From Cyanobium sp. NIES-981 (GTDB lineage: Bacteria; Cyanobacteriota; Cyanobacteriia; PCC-6307; Cyanobiaceae), in the NCBI GenBank assembly GCA_945896675.1, contig CAMDEM010000005.1, positions 47,027-111,026 on the forward strand: a stretch of 64,000 nucleotides of DNA, read 5' to 3'. The notes beneath the pieces are model-generated. The model saw only the letters and a program-made list of their open reading frames with translations. It made no database searches and was not told where the DNA came from. Below, piece by piece: positions 20,355-28,882 of the stretch. A program made the translations under genes and the position numbers. Within the stretch, counting starts at the first letter, position 1. Every line of letters begins with the position of its first letter.

Positions 20355-21653
20355 ATGCAACCCCTATGGCTGCGTCAGGTTTCGGTACTGCCAGGCCCCG
20401 GGCAGCCCATCGAGACCACTGACGTCCTGATCGATCCAGCCGGTGCGCTCCTGAACTGGGGCGCACCGGCTTCCTCCAGCGCCCAAGAGCAGGGCCTCAC
20501 GCCGATCGAGGCCCGCGGGTGGCTCCTGGCTCCCACCCTGGTGGATCCCCACAGTGTTCTGGACGACCCCTTGGGGGGCCGCTGCGAAACCCTGGCCAGC
20601 CTGGCAAGGGCGGCGGCGGCTGGGGGCTACGGCACGGTTGGCCTGCTGCCATGGGCGTCCTGGTGGCGCGATCGACCGGAACGGCTCGGCCTCGACTGGC
20701 CTGCACCGATGCGGCTGCGGCTCTGGGGCAGTTTCAGCTTGGAAGGCTCCGATCAAGACCTGGCTGGCCACGCCGACCAACTGGCCGCCGGTGCCGTGGG
20801 CCTCGCTGGCGGCGATGAACACCCCCCCCTGGCCCTGCTAGAGCGCGGTCTGGCCCTTGGGGAGATGGGTGATGCCCCTGTCTTGGTGGCGCCCCGGCAG
20901 GCTTCGCTCTGCGCCAGTGGGTTTGTGCGGGAAGGGGTCGAGGCCCTGCGCGCTGGCTGGCCGCCCGATCCAACGGTCAGCGAAACCTTGCCGCTGTCCA
21001 GCCTTTTGGCCCTGGGAGCCCTATCAGGCTCCAAAAACCTGGTGCTGATGAACCTCTCCACCGCCGCGGGGGTCGACCTGCTCGAGCAGCAGCGATCCCG
21101 GCCCACAAATGGGGATCAGCTCCCCATGGCCAGCGTGGGCTGGTGGCAGCTGGTGACCGATAGCGGCCAGCTCGATCCCGCGGCCGAGGGTTGGCGCCTG
21201 GTGCCCTCCCTGGGCAGTCCCCGGGATCGCGAAGCCCTGATTGCTGGCTTGGCTTCCGGACTCATCACCGCGGTGGCCGTGCATCACAGCCCCTTGGATG
21301 CGGAGGAGCAACTGTTGCCCTTGGATCAACGGCGGCCAGGGGTCGCCGGCCATGGGGCCCCCCGGGGCCTGGTGTTGCCCCAGCTGTGGCAAGAGCTGGT
21401 GGCCCGGCGAGGCTGGACTCCCGCCCAGCTTTGGCAGGTGCTGTGCTGGGGCGGCTCCCAGCTGCTTGGCGAGACCCCCGAGCGGTTGGAGATCGGCAGC
21501 CGCCGCTGGTTGCTGTTTGATCCCGAAGCCCCCTGGACCTGGAAGCCCCAAGACTCCCTATCCCTGGCGGCGAACCAGCCCCTGCTGGGCGCAGCCCTGA
21601 AGGGACAGATTCGCGCCACGGGCCTCACCGAGGCTGAAGACTGGCTGCTTTAG
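20355..21653 (+). CDS. dihydroorotase-like protein lacking metal ligands
   Basis: About 432 residues from ATG 20355 (a TTG lies just before it). The layout follows dihydroorotase: an N-terminal beta-sandwich strand, PTLVDPH at about 62-67, and an amidohydrolase barrel. The HxH metal motif reads HSV (67-69), so one of the two His ligands is replaced, and the usual REPG after it is DDPLGG. Later ligands are also not obvious. It is probably a non-catalytic pseudo-dihydroorotase, which in other bacteria stabilises aspartate transcarbamylase. It overlaps the convergent lepB by 29 bp. Confidence 0.8.
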   Translation: MQPLWLRQVSVLPGPGQPIETTDVLIDPAGALLNWGAPASSSAQEQGLTPIEARGWLLAPTLVDPHSVLDDPLGGRCETLASLARAAAAGGYGTVGLLPWASWWRDRPERLGLDWPAPMRLRLWGSFSLEGSDQDLAGHADQLAAGAVGLAGGDEHPPLALLERGLALGEMGDAPVLVAPRQASLCASGFVREGVEALRAGWPPDPTVSETLPLSSLLALGALSGSKNLVLMNLSTAAGVDLLEQQRSRPTNGDQLPMASVGWWQLVTDSGQLDPAAEGWRLVPSLGSPRDREALIAGLASGLITAVAVHHSPLDAEEQLLPLDQRRPGVAGHGAPRGLVLPQLWQELVARRGWTPAQLWQVLCWGGSQLLGETPERLEIGSRRWLLFDPEAPWTWKPQDSLSLAANQPLLGAALKGQIRATGLTEAEDWLL

Positions 21654-22425
21654 GGGTCAACGCCCCCGTGTGGTTGAAAGGGTAAAAACGCCAGACGGCC
21701 CGACCGATGATCTCCTTCTCGGGCAGGAACGCCCCCCCTGGCCAGAACCGACCATCCCAGCTGTTGGCCCGGTTATCGCCCAGGGTGAGCACGTGGCCCT
21801 TGGGCACCACCCCATTCAGGGTCCGGCAAGGACCCAATCCCTGCCCATCCACCTGGCAGTAGTTCCTCACGTAGGGCTCGATCAACCGGCGGCCATTGAT
21901 CGCCACGTGGCCCGTGGGATCCACGCTCACCTGTTCGCCGGGTAAGGCAATCACCCGCTTGATGAAGGCGTCGCAGGCGGGGTTGGCAATGCCCGGCAAA
22001 TTGCCCACCAACGGCAGGTTCACCAGCAGGCAGCGCAGGGGATTGCGGTCACTGGCACTGGAGAGGACCGAATCGAAGCGATAGGGGGAATGGAAGACCA
22101 CGATGTCCCCCCGCTGGGGAGCCCGGTTGTGGTAACTGAGTTTCTCGACCAGGAGCCGGTCCTGAATCTGCAGCCCGGGCAACATCGATCCCGAGGGGAT
22201 GTAACGGGCCTCGACCAAAAATTGGCGAATGCCAAGGGCCACCGCCAAGGTGATCACCACGCTGCGCCAAAAGGCCCAGGGGCTTTCCTTCGGCTGCGAC
22301 GTCGGTTTGTCTTGCCCGTCTGGAGCGTCTTGCCCGTCTTCAGGGGCATCACCTGATGCTTTGCTGTTGTCGCCCAACCCTGAATCCCTACCCGGACACG
22401 TCAGATTAGGCACCCCTGCGCCCAT
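21625..22425 (-). CDS. lepB: signal peptidase I
   Basis: The 266-residue membrane protease removes signal peptides on the outer side of the membrane. After a polar tail of about 50 residues comes one membrane helix (WAFWRSVVITLAVALGIRQF). The catalytic Ser80 lies in IPSGSMLP and the general-base Lys156 in FIKRVIALPGE. The conserved VLTLGDNRANSWDGRFW segment follows. The C-terminal codons overlap the 3' end of the convergent dihydroorotase-like gene. Confidence 0.96.
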   Translation of the reverse strand: MGAGVPNLTCPGRDSGLGDNSKASGDAPEDGQDAPDGQDKPTSQPKESPWAFWRSVVITLAVALGIRQFLVEARYIPSGSMLPGLQIQDRLLVEKLSYHNRAPQRGDIVVFHSPYRFDSVLSSASDRNPLRCLLVNLPLVGNLPGIANPACDAFIKRVIALPGEQVSVDPTGHVAINGRRLIEPYVRNYCQVDGQGLGPCRTLNGVVPKGHVLTLGDNRANSWDGRFWPGGAFLPEKEIIGRAVWRFYPFNHTGALTPKAASLQPR

Positions 22426-22439
22426 CGAGAATTCCCCTG

Positions 22440-23945
22440 ATGGCCCGTCCCCGCTGGCAAGACCAGGTCTCCCAAGCCTCGGGCCCCTGGAGCAAGGGCT
22501 GGGACCGTTTTGTGGCGGTATGGGCCAGCGTGAACCTGGTGTGGGTGGCCTTCGACATCAGCTACGTCCCGCTGCGCACCTTCTGGCTGCAGCGCAACCT
22601 CTACCCCATTCCCTCGGTGCCCCTGGTGGTGCCCCTGGGGGCGATTCCCGACATCACCCCCTGGATTGATCCCATCAAGGGCATCGAACCCCACCGGGAG
22701 ACCCAGGCCTACCTGGGCCACTTTCGGGTTCTCGACCGGGCCCTGCTCCCCCTGAAGCAGGGCCAACCCTTGAGCCCGCTGCAGCGATCGCTGCTCAAGC
22801 ACCAGGCCCAGCTCACCGCCGAGTTGATTGATGCCAATCCGTTCTTGGCTTCAGAAGGTTCGGCCACCCTCGAAAAAATCAAATATCGCCTCCGTCAACG
22901 GGCCAACCAGAACTCGGCCCGTCAAGCCTCCGCCCAGCTTTTAAGCGCCCCTTGGCTGCAGCAGCAGGGCTGGGCCCAGGAAAGGAGGTTTTGGCAGGGC
23001 CAGGTACTGCCGCTAGTGGCCACCAACTATTGGCGCTCCATCGATGGCAATGGTCGCCCCACCGACCATTTTTGGCGGATCGACCTGCTGCTTTTCCAGA
23101 GCGTCTTTGCCCTCGATATTGGGCTGCGGGTGATTCGCTTGCGCCGCCGCTTGCCAGGTTTGCGTTGGCGCGACGCCTTGTTGCGCCGCTGGGTGGATCT
23201 CCCGTTGCTGTTGCCGTTTTGGCGCTGGTTACGGCTTTTGCCCGTCATCGAACGCCTGCAGAGCTCGGGGCTGATCACCATCGAGCCCCTACGGGCGGTG
23301 GTCAGCCGGGCCGTCGTCGCCCTATTGGCCGTCGAGCTGTTTGAAGTCTTGGCCTTGCAATTGCTCGATGGGGCCCAGGGAATCATCCGATCGCGCCAGT
23401 GGCCCCAGCAAATTCGCCGGCTTCGTAGCCACCAGAGCGTGAGCAACACCAACGGGGAGCGGGAACTGGTCGAACTCGTGCGGATTTGGGCACCCCTGGT
23501 GTTGGGCCAGGTCCTGCCTCGACTGGGCCCTGAGCTGCAAGGGGTGCTGGGCTACACCCTGCGCCAAAGCCTCGATCGCACCGTGGTGCCCCTGCCCTTG
23601 CGCCAGCTCAAGCCCCTGCTGGAGGTGGAAACGGGCCTCAGCAAGCAACTGGCCGGTGGCATGGTGGACAGCCTCTTGGACCTGGCCCGCAGCACGGGCA
23701 ACCAGCTCGCCCGTCGCGACGCCGTGCAAGTGGATCTGCTGCAGCAGGTGATTGATCGGTTCTGGGAGGAGCTGGCGACGGCCCTCGAGCGCGGCGAAGG
23801 GTTGGCCCGATCCCAGGAGCTCCTCTGTGCCCTGATTGACGATCTCAAGGGCACCTATCTGAGTCAGATCAACCGCTCGGGGATCGATGCCTTGATTCGG
23901 GAACTGGATGCCCTCACAACTGGTCCTGCCACTCCTGGGGATTGA
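22440..23945 (+). CDS. conserved membrane protein of unknown function
   Basis: The 501-residue protein has an N-terminal hydrophobic region (FVAVWASVNLVWVAFDISYVP), a central pair of hydrophobic helices around IDLLLFQSVFALDIGLRVI and WVDLPLLLPFWRWLRLLPVI (about 215-280), and a long helical C-terminal part with DGAQGIIRSRQWPQQIRR. The arrangement of an Arg-rich amphipathic helix after the central pair is somewhat like voltage-sensor segments, but no pore motif is seen. It is divergent from lepB. Function unknown. Confidence 0.75.
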   Translation: MARPRWQDQVSQASGPWSKGWDRFVAVWASVNLVWVAFDISYVPLRTFWLQRNLYPIPSVPLVVPLGAIPDITPWIDPIKGIEPHRETQAYLGHFRVLDRALLPLKQGQPLSPLQRSLLKHQAQLTAELIDANPFLASEGSATLEKIKYRLRQRANQNSARQASAQLLSAPWLQQQGWAQERRFWQGQVLPLVATNYWRSIDGNGRPTDHFWRIDLLLFQSVFALDIGLRVIRLRRRLPGLRWRDALLRRWVDLPLLLPFWRWLRLLPVIERLQSSGLITIEPLRAVVSRAVVALLAVELFEVLALQLLDGAQGIIRSRQWPQQIRRLRSHQSVSNTNGERELVELVRIWAPLVLGQVLPRLGPELQGVLGYTLRQSLDRTVVPLPLRQLKPLLEVETGLSKQLAGGMVDSLLDLARSTGNQLARRDAVQVDLLQQVIDRFWEELATALERGEGLARSQELLCALIDDLKGTYLSQINRSGIDALIRELDALTTGPATPGD

Positions 23946-24255
23946 AGCCGGTGAGCACCGTCCCCGCGGCAGTGATCAAAAAGGGGCGTTTGATCAACTT
24001 GCCATCGGCGGCGAGGGCATCGAGGGCTTGCTGGTCGTCCATCGCCTGCACTACGGCGGATCCAAGGGCCCGGTAACTCTTGCCGCTGGTGTTGAACAGC
24101 CGCTTGCGCCCGAGTTGCTGCAGGGCCAGTTCCAATTCAGAACGGCTAGGCGGGGAATTGGTGATGTCGATCGGCACGGGCTGATGGCCATGGGCTTTGA
24201 GCCATTGGATCGCCTTGCTGCAGGTGGAGCACTGGGCGTAGCTGTAGAGCTTCAT
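23914..24255 (-). CDS. ArsC/Spx-family thioredoxin-fold protein
   Basis: The 113-residue protein starts KLYSYAQCSTCSKAIQWLKAHG, with a CxxC motif at residues 8-11 as in Spx and some ArsC relatives. The segment ELELALQQLG and the cis-Pro region LIKRPFLI fit the family. It may be a redox-active reductase or regulator. Arsenate reduction is not implied, since no ars genes are adjacent. It overlaps the convergent upstream gene by 32 bp. Confidence 0.85.
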   Translation of the reverse strand: MKLYSYAQCSTCSKAIQWLKAHGHQPVPIDITNSPPSRSELELALQQLGRKRLFNTSGKSYRALGSAVVQAMDDQQALDALAADGKLIKRPFLITAAGTVLTGFNPQEWQDQL

Positions 24256-24279
24256 GGAACAAAGCGGGGAGCGGGCATC

Positions 24280-24301
24280 AAAAAGGCCCCTGGCGGGGCC
24301 T
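24280..24301 (-). terminator. rho-independent terminator after the ferredoxin gene
   Basis: Read on the minus strand, AGGCCCC, a GCCA loop and GGGGCCT are followed by TTTT. The perfect 7-bp stem begins about 40 bases past the ferredoxin stop codon and separates it from the ArsC/Spx-like gene. Confidence 0.75.
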
Positions 24302-24340
24302 GAGATCTAGAAGCAGCTGCCCTGGGGCAAGAAGGGATGG

Positions 24341-24700
24341 CTATTTGCCAATCAGAGACTTGAGGGCACCGAGCAGGCTGTTGGATCCCTTGCCCACCGC
24401 GTTGGACGGCCTGGTCCGCACGGTGACGTCCCCGTTCACGCTTGTACGGCAGCTCAAGCGGAAGTTGGCGGGCCGATCAGCCAGGTAAACCTGTTCGACG
24501 TCACTGCGGGGAGACAGGTTCTGGGCACCCTCGAGCACCTCCATCACGCAGGTGCCGCACTGGCCAAGGCCACCACAGTTGTTGACGTTGTTGAAGCCTT
24601 TGTAAGGATTGATACCGGCATCCAGGGCCGCTTTGCGCAGATTGGCACCCTCAATGCAACCGACCTGCTGGCCTTCCTGTTCAAAACGGATGGTGGGCAC
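24341..24700 (-). CDS. 2Fe-2S ferredoxin
   Basis: The 119-residue electron carrier has cluster ligands in NCGGLGQCGTC (three Cys spaced C-x5-C-x2-C) and a fourth in LSCRTSVNGD. This spacing differs from the plant-type photosynthetic PetF and is closer to the adrenodoxin/thin-type bacterial ferredoxins. The C-terminal tail is basic and glycine-rich (KGSNSLLGALKSLIGK). The partner enzyme is not identifiable from context. Confidence 0.9.
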   Translation of the reverse strand: MPTIRFEQEGQQVGCIEGANLRKAALDAGINPYKGFNNVNNCGGLGQCGTCVMEVLEGAQNLSPRSDVEQVYLADRPANFRLSCRTSVNGDVTVRTRPSNAVGKGSNSLLGALKSLIGK

Positions 24701-24781
24701 GGTCGAACGGTGTCAATGGCGCCGCTTAACTTAAGTCACGCCCGGGACCCTGCCTAACATCGGGGCTGTTGCCGTCACCCC

Positions 24782-25459
24782 GTGGCTGCTCCCTTGGGCT
24801 ACGACCTCACGGTCCAGCAGTTAATTCCTGGCTACGCCAGCCTGGCGCGGCTTTCCGTGGCCCTCCTGGCGGCCTCCCCGTTGGGAGCTCCATCGGGGGC
24901 CCCCGTGCTTGTGGCCGGCTGTGGCACCGGCGCCGAACTCGTGGAAGCCCAAGCCCAACGGCCCGATTGGCACCTCTGGGCGATTGATCCCTCCAACGAG
25001 ATGCTCCAGGCCGCCAAAGCCCGGTTGGGCGACAGCAGCAGCGCCATTCACTGGCAGCAGACCACCGTTGAGGCCCTGGACGCCGACAGCCGTTTTTGCG
25101 GGGCCCTTTCGGTGTTGGTGTTGCAGTCCTTGCCCGATGACGGCAGCAAACTCGCCTTCCTCACCGCCTTGGCCCGCAGCCTCGAACCGGGTGGGCAATT
25201 GGTGCTCGTCGATCTCATGGCGCCGGAACGCTCTCCCCTCCAAAGCCAGGTGCAGGCAGCCTGGCTGGGCTTCCAAAAGGCCAGTGGCCTCAGGGGCCTC
25301 GACACGGACGGGGCCGATCTAGAGCCCCTGACCCAGGGTCTTCACCCGATCGGCGAAGCCCGTCTGACGGCCCTCGTCAATGCGGCTGGCTTTGGGGATC
25401 CAGCCCGGGTGTTCCAAGCCCTCGGCTACGAGGGATTTCTCCTGCAGAGGCGGCGCTAG
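24782..25459 (+). CDS. SAM-dependent class I methyltransferase
   Basis: The 225-residue protein (GTG start) has the SAM-binding motif I VLVAGCGTGAELVEA, then the acidic motif II region WAIDPSNEMLQAAK, and a post-core LEPGGQLVLVDLM. The order is that of UbiE/Tam-like methyltransferases. The substrate is unknown. Its 3' end overlaps the convergent small membrane gene by about 83 bp. Confidence 0.87.
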   Translation: MAAPLGYDLTVQQLIPGYASLARLSVALLAASPLGAPSGAPVLVAGCGTGAELVEAQAQRPDWHLWAIDPSNEMLQAAKARLGDSSSAIHWQQTTVEALDADSRFCGALSVLVLQSLPDDGSKLAFLTALARSLEPGGQLVLVDLMAPERSPLQSQVQAAWLGFQKASGLRGLDTDGADLEPLTQGLHPIGEARLTALVNAAGFGDPARVFQALGYEGFLLQRRR

Positions 25460-25730
25460 AAGGGATTGCAGTCGATCCATTAGATCCAGTCGATCCATTC
25501 AGCTCCTGGGGGCTGATCTGCAAAGAACGTCCGCCAAGGACCGTGGCGATCGGCACAACGGCGGTGGCTAGGGCGATCAACACACCCAGTAGGTAAGGAA
25601 GTGGTTGGGGGCCCGGACTGTAGGGATCATCAGCTGGCTCACCGGATGGCTCGTTGGCTTCTGCCGCCAAAGGCGGGGCCAGCATCAAGGTGGGTTGGTC
25701 GGGGTGGGCTGCTCGGGGAACGGAATCCAT
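25377..25730 (-). CDS. small single-pass membrane protein
   Basis: About 117 residues from an ATG at 25730 (MDSVPRAAHP). A Pro-rich acidic N-terminal half is followed by one clear membrane helix, LPYLLGVLIALATAVVPIATV, then a Ser/Gly-rich tail. The last 83 bases run antisense through the methyltransferase 3' end, so the true C terminus may differ in relatives. Function unknown. Confidence 0.55.
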   Translation of the reverse strand: MDSVPRAAHPDQPTLMLAPPLAAEANEPSGEPADDPYSPGPQPLPYLLGVLIALATAVVPIATVLGGRSLQISPQELNGSTGSNGSTAIPSSAASAGEIPRSRGLGTPGLDPQSQPH

Positions 25731-25919
25731 AGGGTTGTGGCGAGGCGCTGGAGGCCGACCACAGGTCAAAGGTGGGGGACAAGGCCGGCCCTAGGGGGCT
25801 GGCAGAGGAGCAGAGGACGATCAGGCTGTGCAGCAGGTGGTTGCTGTCACACATTTCCCGATGTCAATTCTGCTAAGTCAAGGTGCTGATCTTAGCCGAA
25901 AACGCCTTTGAAGCCAGCG

Positions 25920-26405
25920 CTAAGCCGCTGGCCTGGCTTCCTGATCGTTCTGCTCCCTGCGGGCCTTGAGATCGGCCGTGGGGCTTGTCTCCCCCTGGTC
26001 AAGCCGGGCACGGATCAGCCTGAGTTCGTCAAGAATCGCCCCGAGCAGTTGTTGGGTTGCCGTGGATGGTGAATTGAGCACCTCCACCGTGACTTCCTTG
26101 ATCCGAAGCACATCTCGGGCGAAGCGCGCTACTTCGTTGGGATGAAACAGCAGCGCATCTTTTTGGTCGGTGCGGTATTCGGGGTTGAGTTTGCGGGCGT
26201 TAAAGGGTGGGTTGAGATTGCGGGGATCGGTGTTTGTGTAGCGATACACCGAGGCGCGAGAACGGTTCAGGGCCTTTTGAACGTCATCGATACAAATCAG
26301 GCCCTCGCTGGCCTGGCTAGCCCCCTCGGGCGGGACTCCAATTCTGGATCCGTCTGCGATGGCCCCACTGACCTCCGGGTCGATCTGGCCAAGGTGGGGA
26401 AGCAT
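25920..26405 (-). CDS. conserved protein with helix-turn-helix-like N terminus
   Basis: The 161-residue protein has a MerR/HTH-like segment (CIDDVQKALNRSRASVYRYTNTD, about 37-60) with the recognition-helix look of SRASVYRY. Then come NLNPPFNARKLNPEYR and LLFHPNEVARFARDVL, and a helical, charged C-terminal part. I associate this pattern with a cyanobacterial conserved protein that could bind DNA. It is divergent from proS with about 100 bp between starts. Confidence 0.75.
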   Translation of the reverse strand: MLPHLGQIDPEVSGAIADGSRIGVPPEGASQASEGLICIDDVQKALNRSRASVYRYTNTDPRNLNPPFNARKLNPEYRTDQKDALLFHPNEVARFARDVLRIKEVTVEVLNSPSTATQQLLGAILDELRLIRARLDQGETSPTADLKARREQNDQEARPAA

Positions 26406-26503
26406 GAGACGGCCCTTGGACAGGCGGGAACGAGGTCGGACCTTAGCAGAGCTTTTTTAGCCATGCAGTGATAGGTTCCGCCCAATTCCGAGTTGCTAAG
26501 GCC

Positions 26504-28309
26504 ATGCGCGTCTCCCGCCTGATGCTGGTGACGTTGCGCGACGACCCGGCCGAAGCCGAAATTCCCTCCCACAAATTGTTGTTGCGGGCGGGCTACATGC
26601 GCCGGGTCGCCTCAGGGATTTACGCCTACCTGCCCCTGCTGTGGCGCGTGCTGCAAAAGGTCTCCCTGATCGTGCGCCAGGAAATGGATCGCACCGGAGC
26701 ACTGGAAACCCTCCTGCCCCAGCTGCAACCCGCCGAACTTTGGGAACGGAGTGGTCGCTGGGCGGGCTACACCGCCGGCGAAGGGATCATGTTCCACCTT
26801 CAGGACCGCCAGGTCCGGGAGCTCGGCCTGGGGCCCACCCATGAGGAAGTGATCACGGCTTTGGCAGCGGATCTACTCCGTTCTTACCGGCAGCTGCCGG
26901 TAAGTCTCTATCAAGTTCAAACCAAGTTCCGAGATGAAATTCGCCCCCGCTTCGGGCTGATGCGCGGGCGCGAATTCATCATGAAAGATGCCTATTCCTT
27001 CCACGCCGATGAGGCCTCCCTCAAGGAGACCTACGACGCCATGGATCAGGCCTACCGCCGGATTTTTGCCCGTTGTGGCTTGCGGGCCGTCGCTGTTGAA
27101 GCCGATAGCGGGGCGATTGGCGGTTCTGCAAGCCAGGAATTCATGGTCACCGCCGATGCCGGCGAAGATCTCATCCTGGCCAGTGGCGATGGCACCTATG
27201 CCGCCAACCAGGAGAGGGCCGTGTCGATTCCCCCTGAGGCGATTGCCTTGGAAGCCCAGGGCTGCGAGCCCCTTGCCACCCCAGGGCAAACCAGCATTGA
27301 CGACCTCTGTTCCACCCATGGCTTTGACCCCAGCCAAACGGTGAAGGTGCTGGTGCTGTTAGCCCGCTTCGCCGAAGGCCCAGCCCAACCGCTGCTCATC
27401 AGCCTGCGGGGCGATCAACAACTCAACAACGTGAAACTGGCCAACGCCGTGACGGCCCGGGCCCAACCGGCATGGGGTGCCCTGCTGGAGATTGCCCCGA
27501 TCAGCGTTGATCACTTGGCAAGCCAGGGCCTCGATCCCCTGCCCTTTGGCTCCTTGGGCCCCCATCTGAGCGATGCAGCTCTAGAGGGTGCAAGCCAATG
27601 GCGCGGCCAGTTCTTGAGGCTCGCCGATCCCACGGCCAAGGCCCTCAATCGCTTTGTCTGCGGGGCCAATCAAGTTGATACCCACCTGGTGGGAGCGGCT
27701 TGGGATGAGCTGGTGGCCTGCCCAGAGGCGGTGGATTTGCGATCGGCCCAACCGGGCGATGGCTGCTGCCACGACCCCTCCCAAACCCTCGAAGCCTCCA
27801 GGGGCATTGAGGTGGGCCACATCTTCCAACTGGGCCGCAAGTACTCCGAAGCCCTTGGGGCCCGATTCACCACGGAAAGCGGCACGGAAGAGGCCCTGTG
27901 GATGGGCTGCTACGGCATTGGGGTATCCCGGCTGGCCCAAGCCGCCGTGGAGCAACACCACGACGCCCATGGGATCTGCTGGCCCGTTTCAATTGCCCCG
28001 TTTGAGGTGATTGTGGTTCCCGCCAACATTGCCGAGCCCAGCCAAGCCGAACTCGCCGAACAGCTCTACGGCCAACTCCAGGAGGCCGGCGTGGATGCCC
28101 TGTTGGATGACCGCACCGAACGGGCTGGGGTCAAGTTCAAAGACGCAGACCTGGTGGGCATCCCCTGGCGCGTGGTGGTGGGCCGCGGCGCTGGCGAGGG
28201 CCTGGTGGAACTGGTGGAACGGGCCACGGGGGAGAAACGGGATATAGCCGCCACAAACCTGCTCACCACGCTGTTGCCGGTCTTGCAGCAGCAGCGGGGC
28301 GGGATCTAG
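26504..28309 (+). CDS. proS: prolyl-tRNA synthetase, bacterial type
   Basis: From the ATG at 26504 (MRVSRLMLVTLRD) the protein has 601 residues; an upstream in-frame start at 26468 is less typical. Class II motifs are present: motif 2 in FRDEIRPRFGLMRGREFIMKDAYSFH (given in parts: FRDEIRPRFGL, REFIMKDAYSFH) and motif 3 in GCYGIGVSRLAQAA. The inserted YbaK-like editing domain spans about 230-400, marking the bacterial long form. It charges tRNA-Pro and hydrolyses Ala-tRNA-Pro. Confidence 0.97.
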   Translation: MRVSRLMLVTLRDDPAEAEIPSHKLLLRAGYMRRVASGIYAYLPLLWRVLQKVSLIVRQEMDRTGALETLLPQLQPAELWERSGRWAGYTAGEGIMFHLQDRQVRELGLGPTHEEVITALAADLLRSYRQLPVSLYQVQTKFRDEIRPRFGLMRGREFIMKDAYSFHADEASLKETYDAMDQAYRRIFARCGLRAVAVEADSGAIGGSASQEFMVTADAGEDLILASGDGTYAANQERAVSIPPEAIALEAQGCEPLATPGQTSIDDLCSTHGFDPSQTVKVLVLLARFAEGPAQPLLISLRGDQQLNNVKLANAVTARAQPAWGALLEIAPISVDHLASQGLDPLPFGSLGPHLSDAALEGASQWRGQFLRLADPTAKALNRFVCGANQVDTHLVGAAWDELVACPEAVDLRSAQPGDGCCHDPSQTLEASRGIEVGHIFQLGRKYSEALGARFTTESGTEEALWMGCYGIGVSRLAQAAVEQHHDAHGICWPVSIAPFEVIVVPANIAEPSQAELAEQLYGQLQEAGVDALLDDRTERAGVKFKDADLVGIPWRVVVGRGAGEGLVELVERATGEKRDIAATNLLTTLLPVLQQQRGGI

Positions 28310-28373
28310 ATCCTTTGATCTAGCGCCTTGATGAATGCGGCCCCCTACGATCCCTATCCGCCGCCATCCCCCC

Positions 28374-28796
28374 ATGACCGCTGCCATCACTGCCTGGACC
28401 CAGCGGTTCCTGGGCGGCTTCATGGCCCTTTGCCTAGGTGCATGCCTGCTCCTGACGGGCTGCAATGCCTCGACCACCGGACTGAGCGGCAATTACCTCG
28501 AAGACACCGTGGCCGTGGCCGATGTCCTGCTGTCCACCATCGCCCTGGGCGCCGATGACCCCGGCCGCCCCGAAGCGGAAAGCCAAGCCCGCAGTTTGAT
28601 GACTGGCTACGTGGCCCGCTACCGCCCCCGCAGTGCCATCAATGGCCTGGGCTCCTTCACCACCATGCAGACAGCGGTCAATTCCCTTGCTGGTCACTAC
28701 ACCAACTACCCGAATCGGCCCCTTCCCGATGCCCTCAAGGAGCGCCTCACGAAGGAGCTGAAGAAAGCTGAGGTCAACGTCACCCGGGGTGCCTAG
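28374..28796 (+). CDS. psb27: photosystem II assembly lipoprotein Psb27
   Basis: The ATG at 28374 gives 140 residues. The signal peptide ends in a lipobox LLTGC with Cys30 as the lipidated residue. The mature four-helix protein has LSGNYLEDTVAVADVLL and MTGYVARYRPRSAINGLGSFT (given in parts: TGYVARYRPR, NGLGSFTTMQTAVNSLAGHY), typical of Psb27. It binds CP43 on the lumen side during PSII assembly and repair. Confidence 0.96.
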   Translation: MTAAITAWTQRFLGGFMALCLGACLLLTGCNASTTGLSGNYLEDTVAVADVLLSTIALGADDPGRPEAESQARSLMTGYVARYRPRSAINGLGSFTTMQTAVNSLAGHYTNYPNRPLPDALKERLTKELKKAEVNVTRGA

Positions 28797-28820
28797 GCCC
28801 CGCCGGAAGGCCACCTTTTT
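28794..28820 (+). terminator. possible rho-independent terminator after psb27
   Basis: GGCC at 28796-28799 can pair with GGCC at 28809-28812, next to a run of five T (28816-28820). The stem is short, so this is tentative. Confidence 0.35.
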
Positions 28821-28882
28821 GACGAAGGGGCATTCCATCTGAGAAGCTCACGGATTGTGCTCAGAAGCGGCTTCGGGCCGCC

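Noticed and set aside
22440..23945. Ion channel annotation for the unknown membrane protein
   Set aside because: It has an Arg-rich segment after paired helices but no selectivity filter or pore motif.
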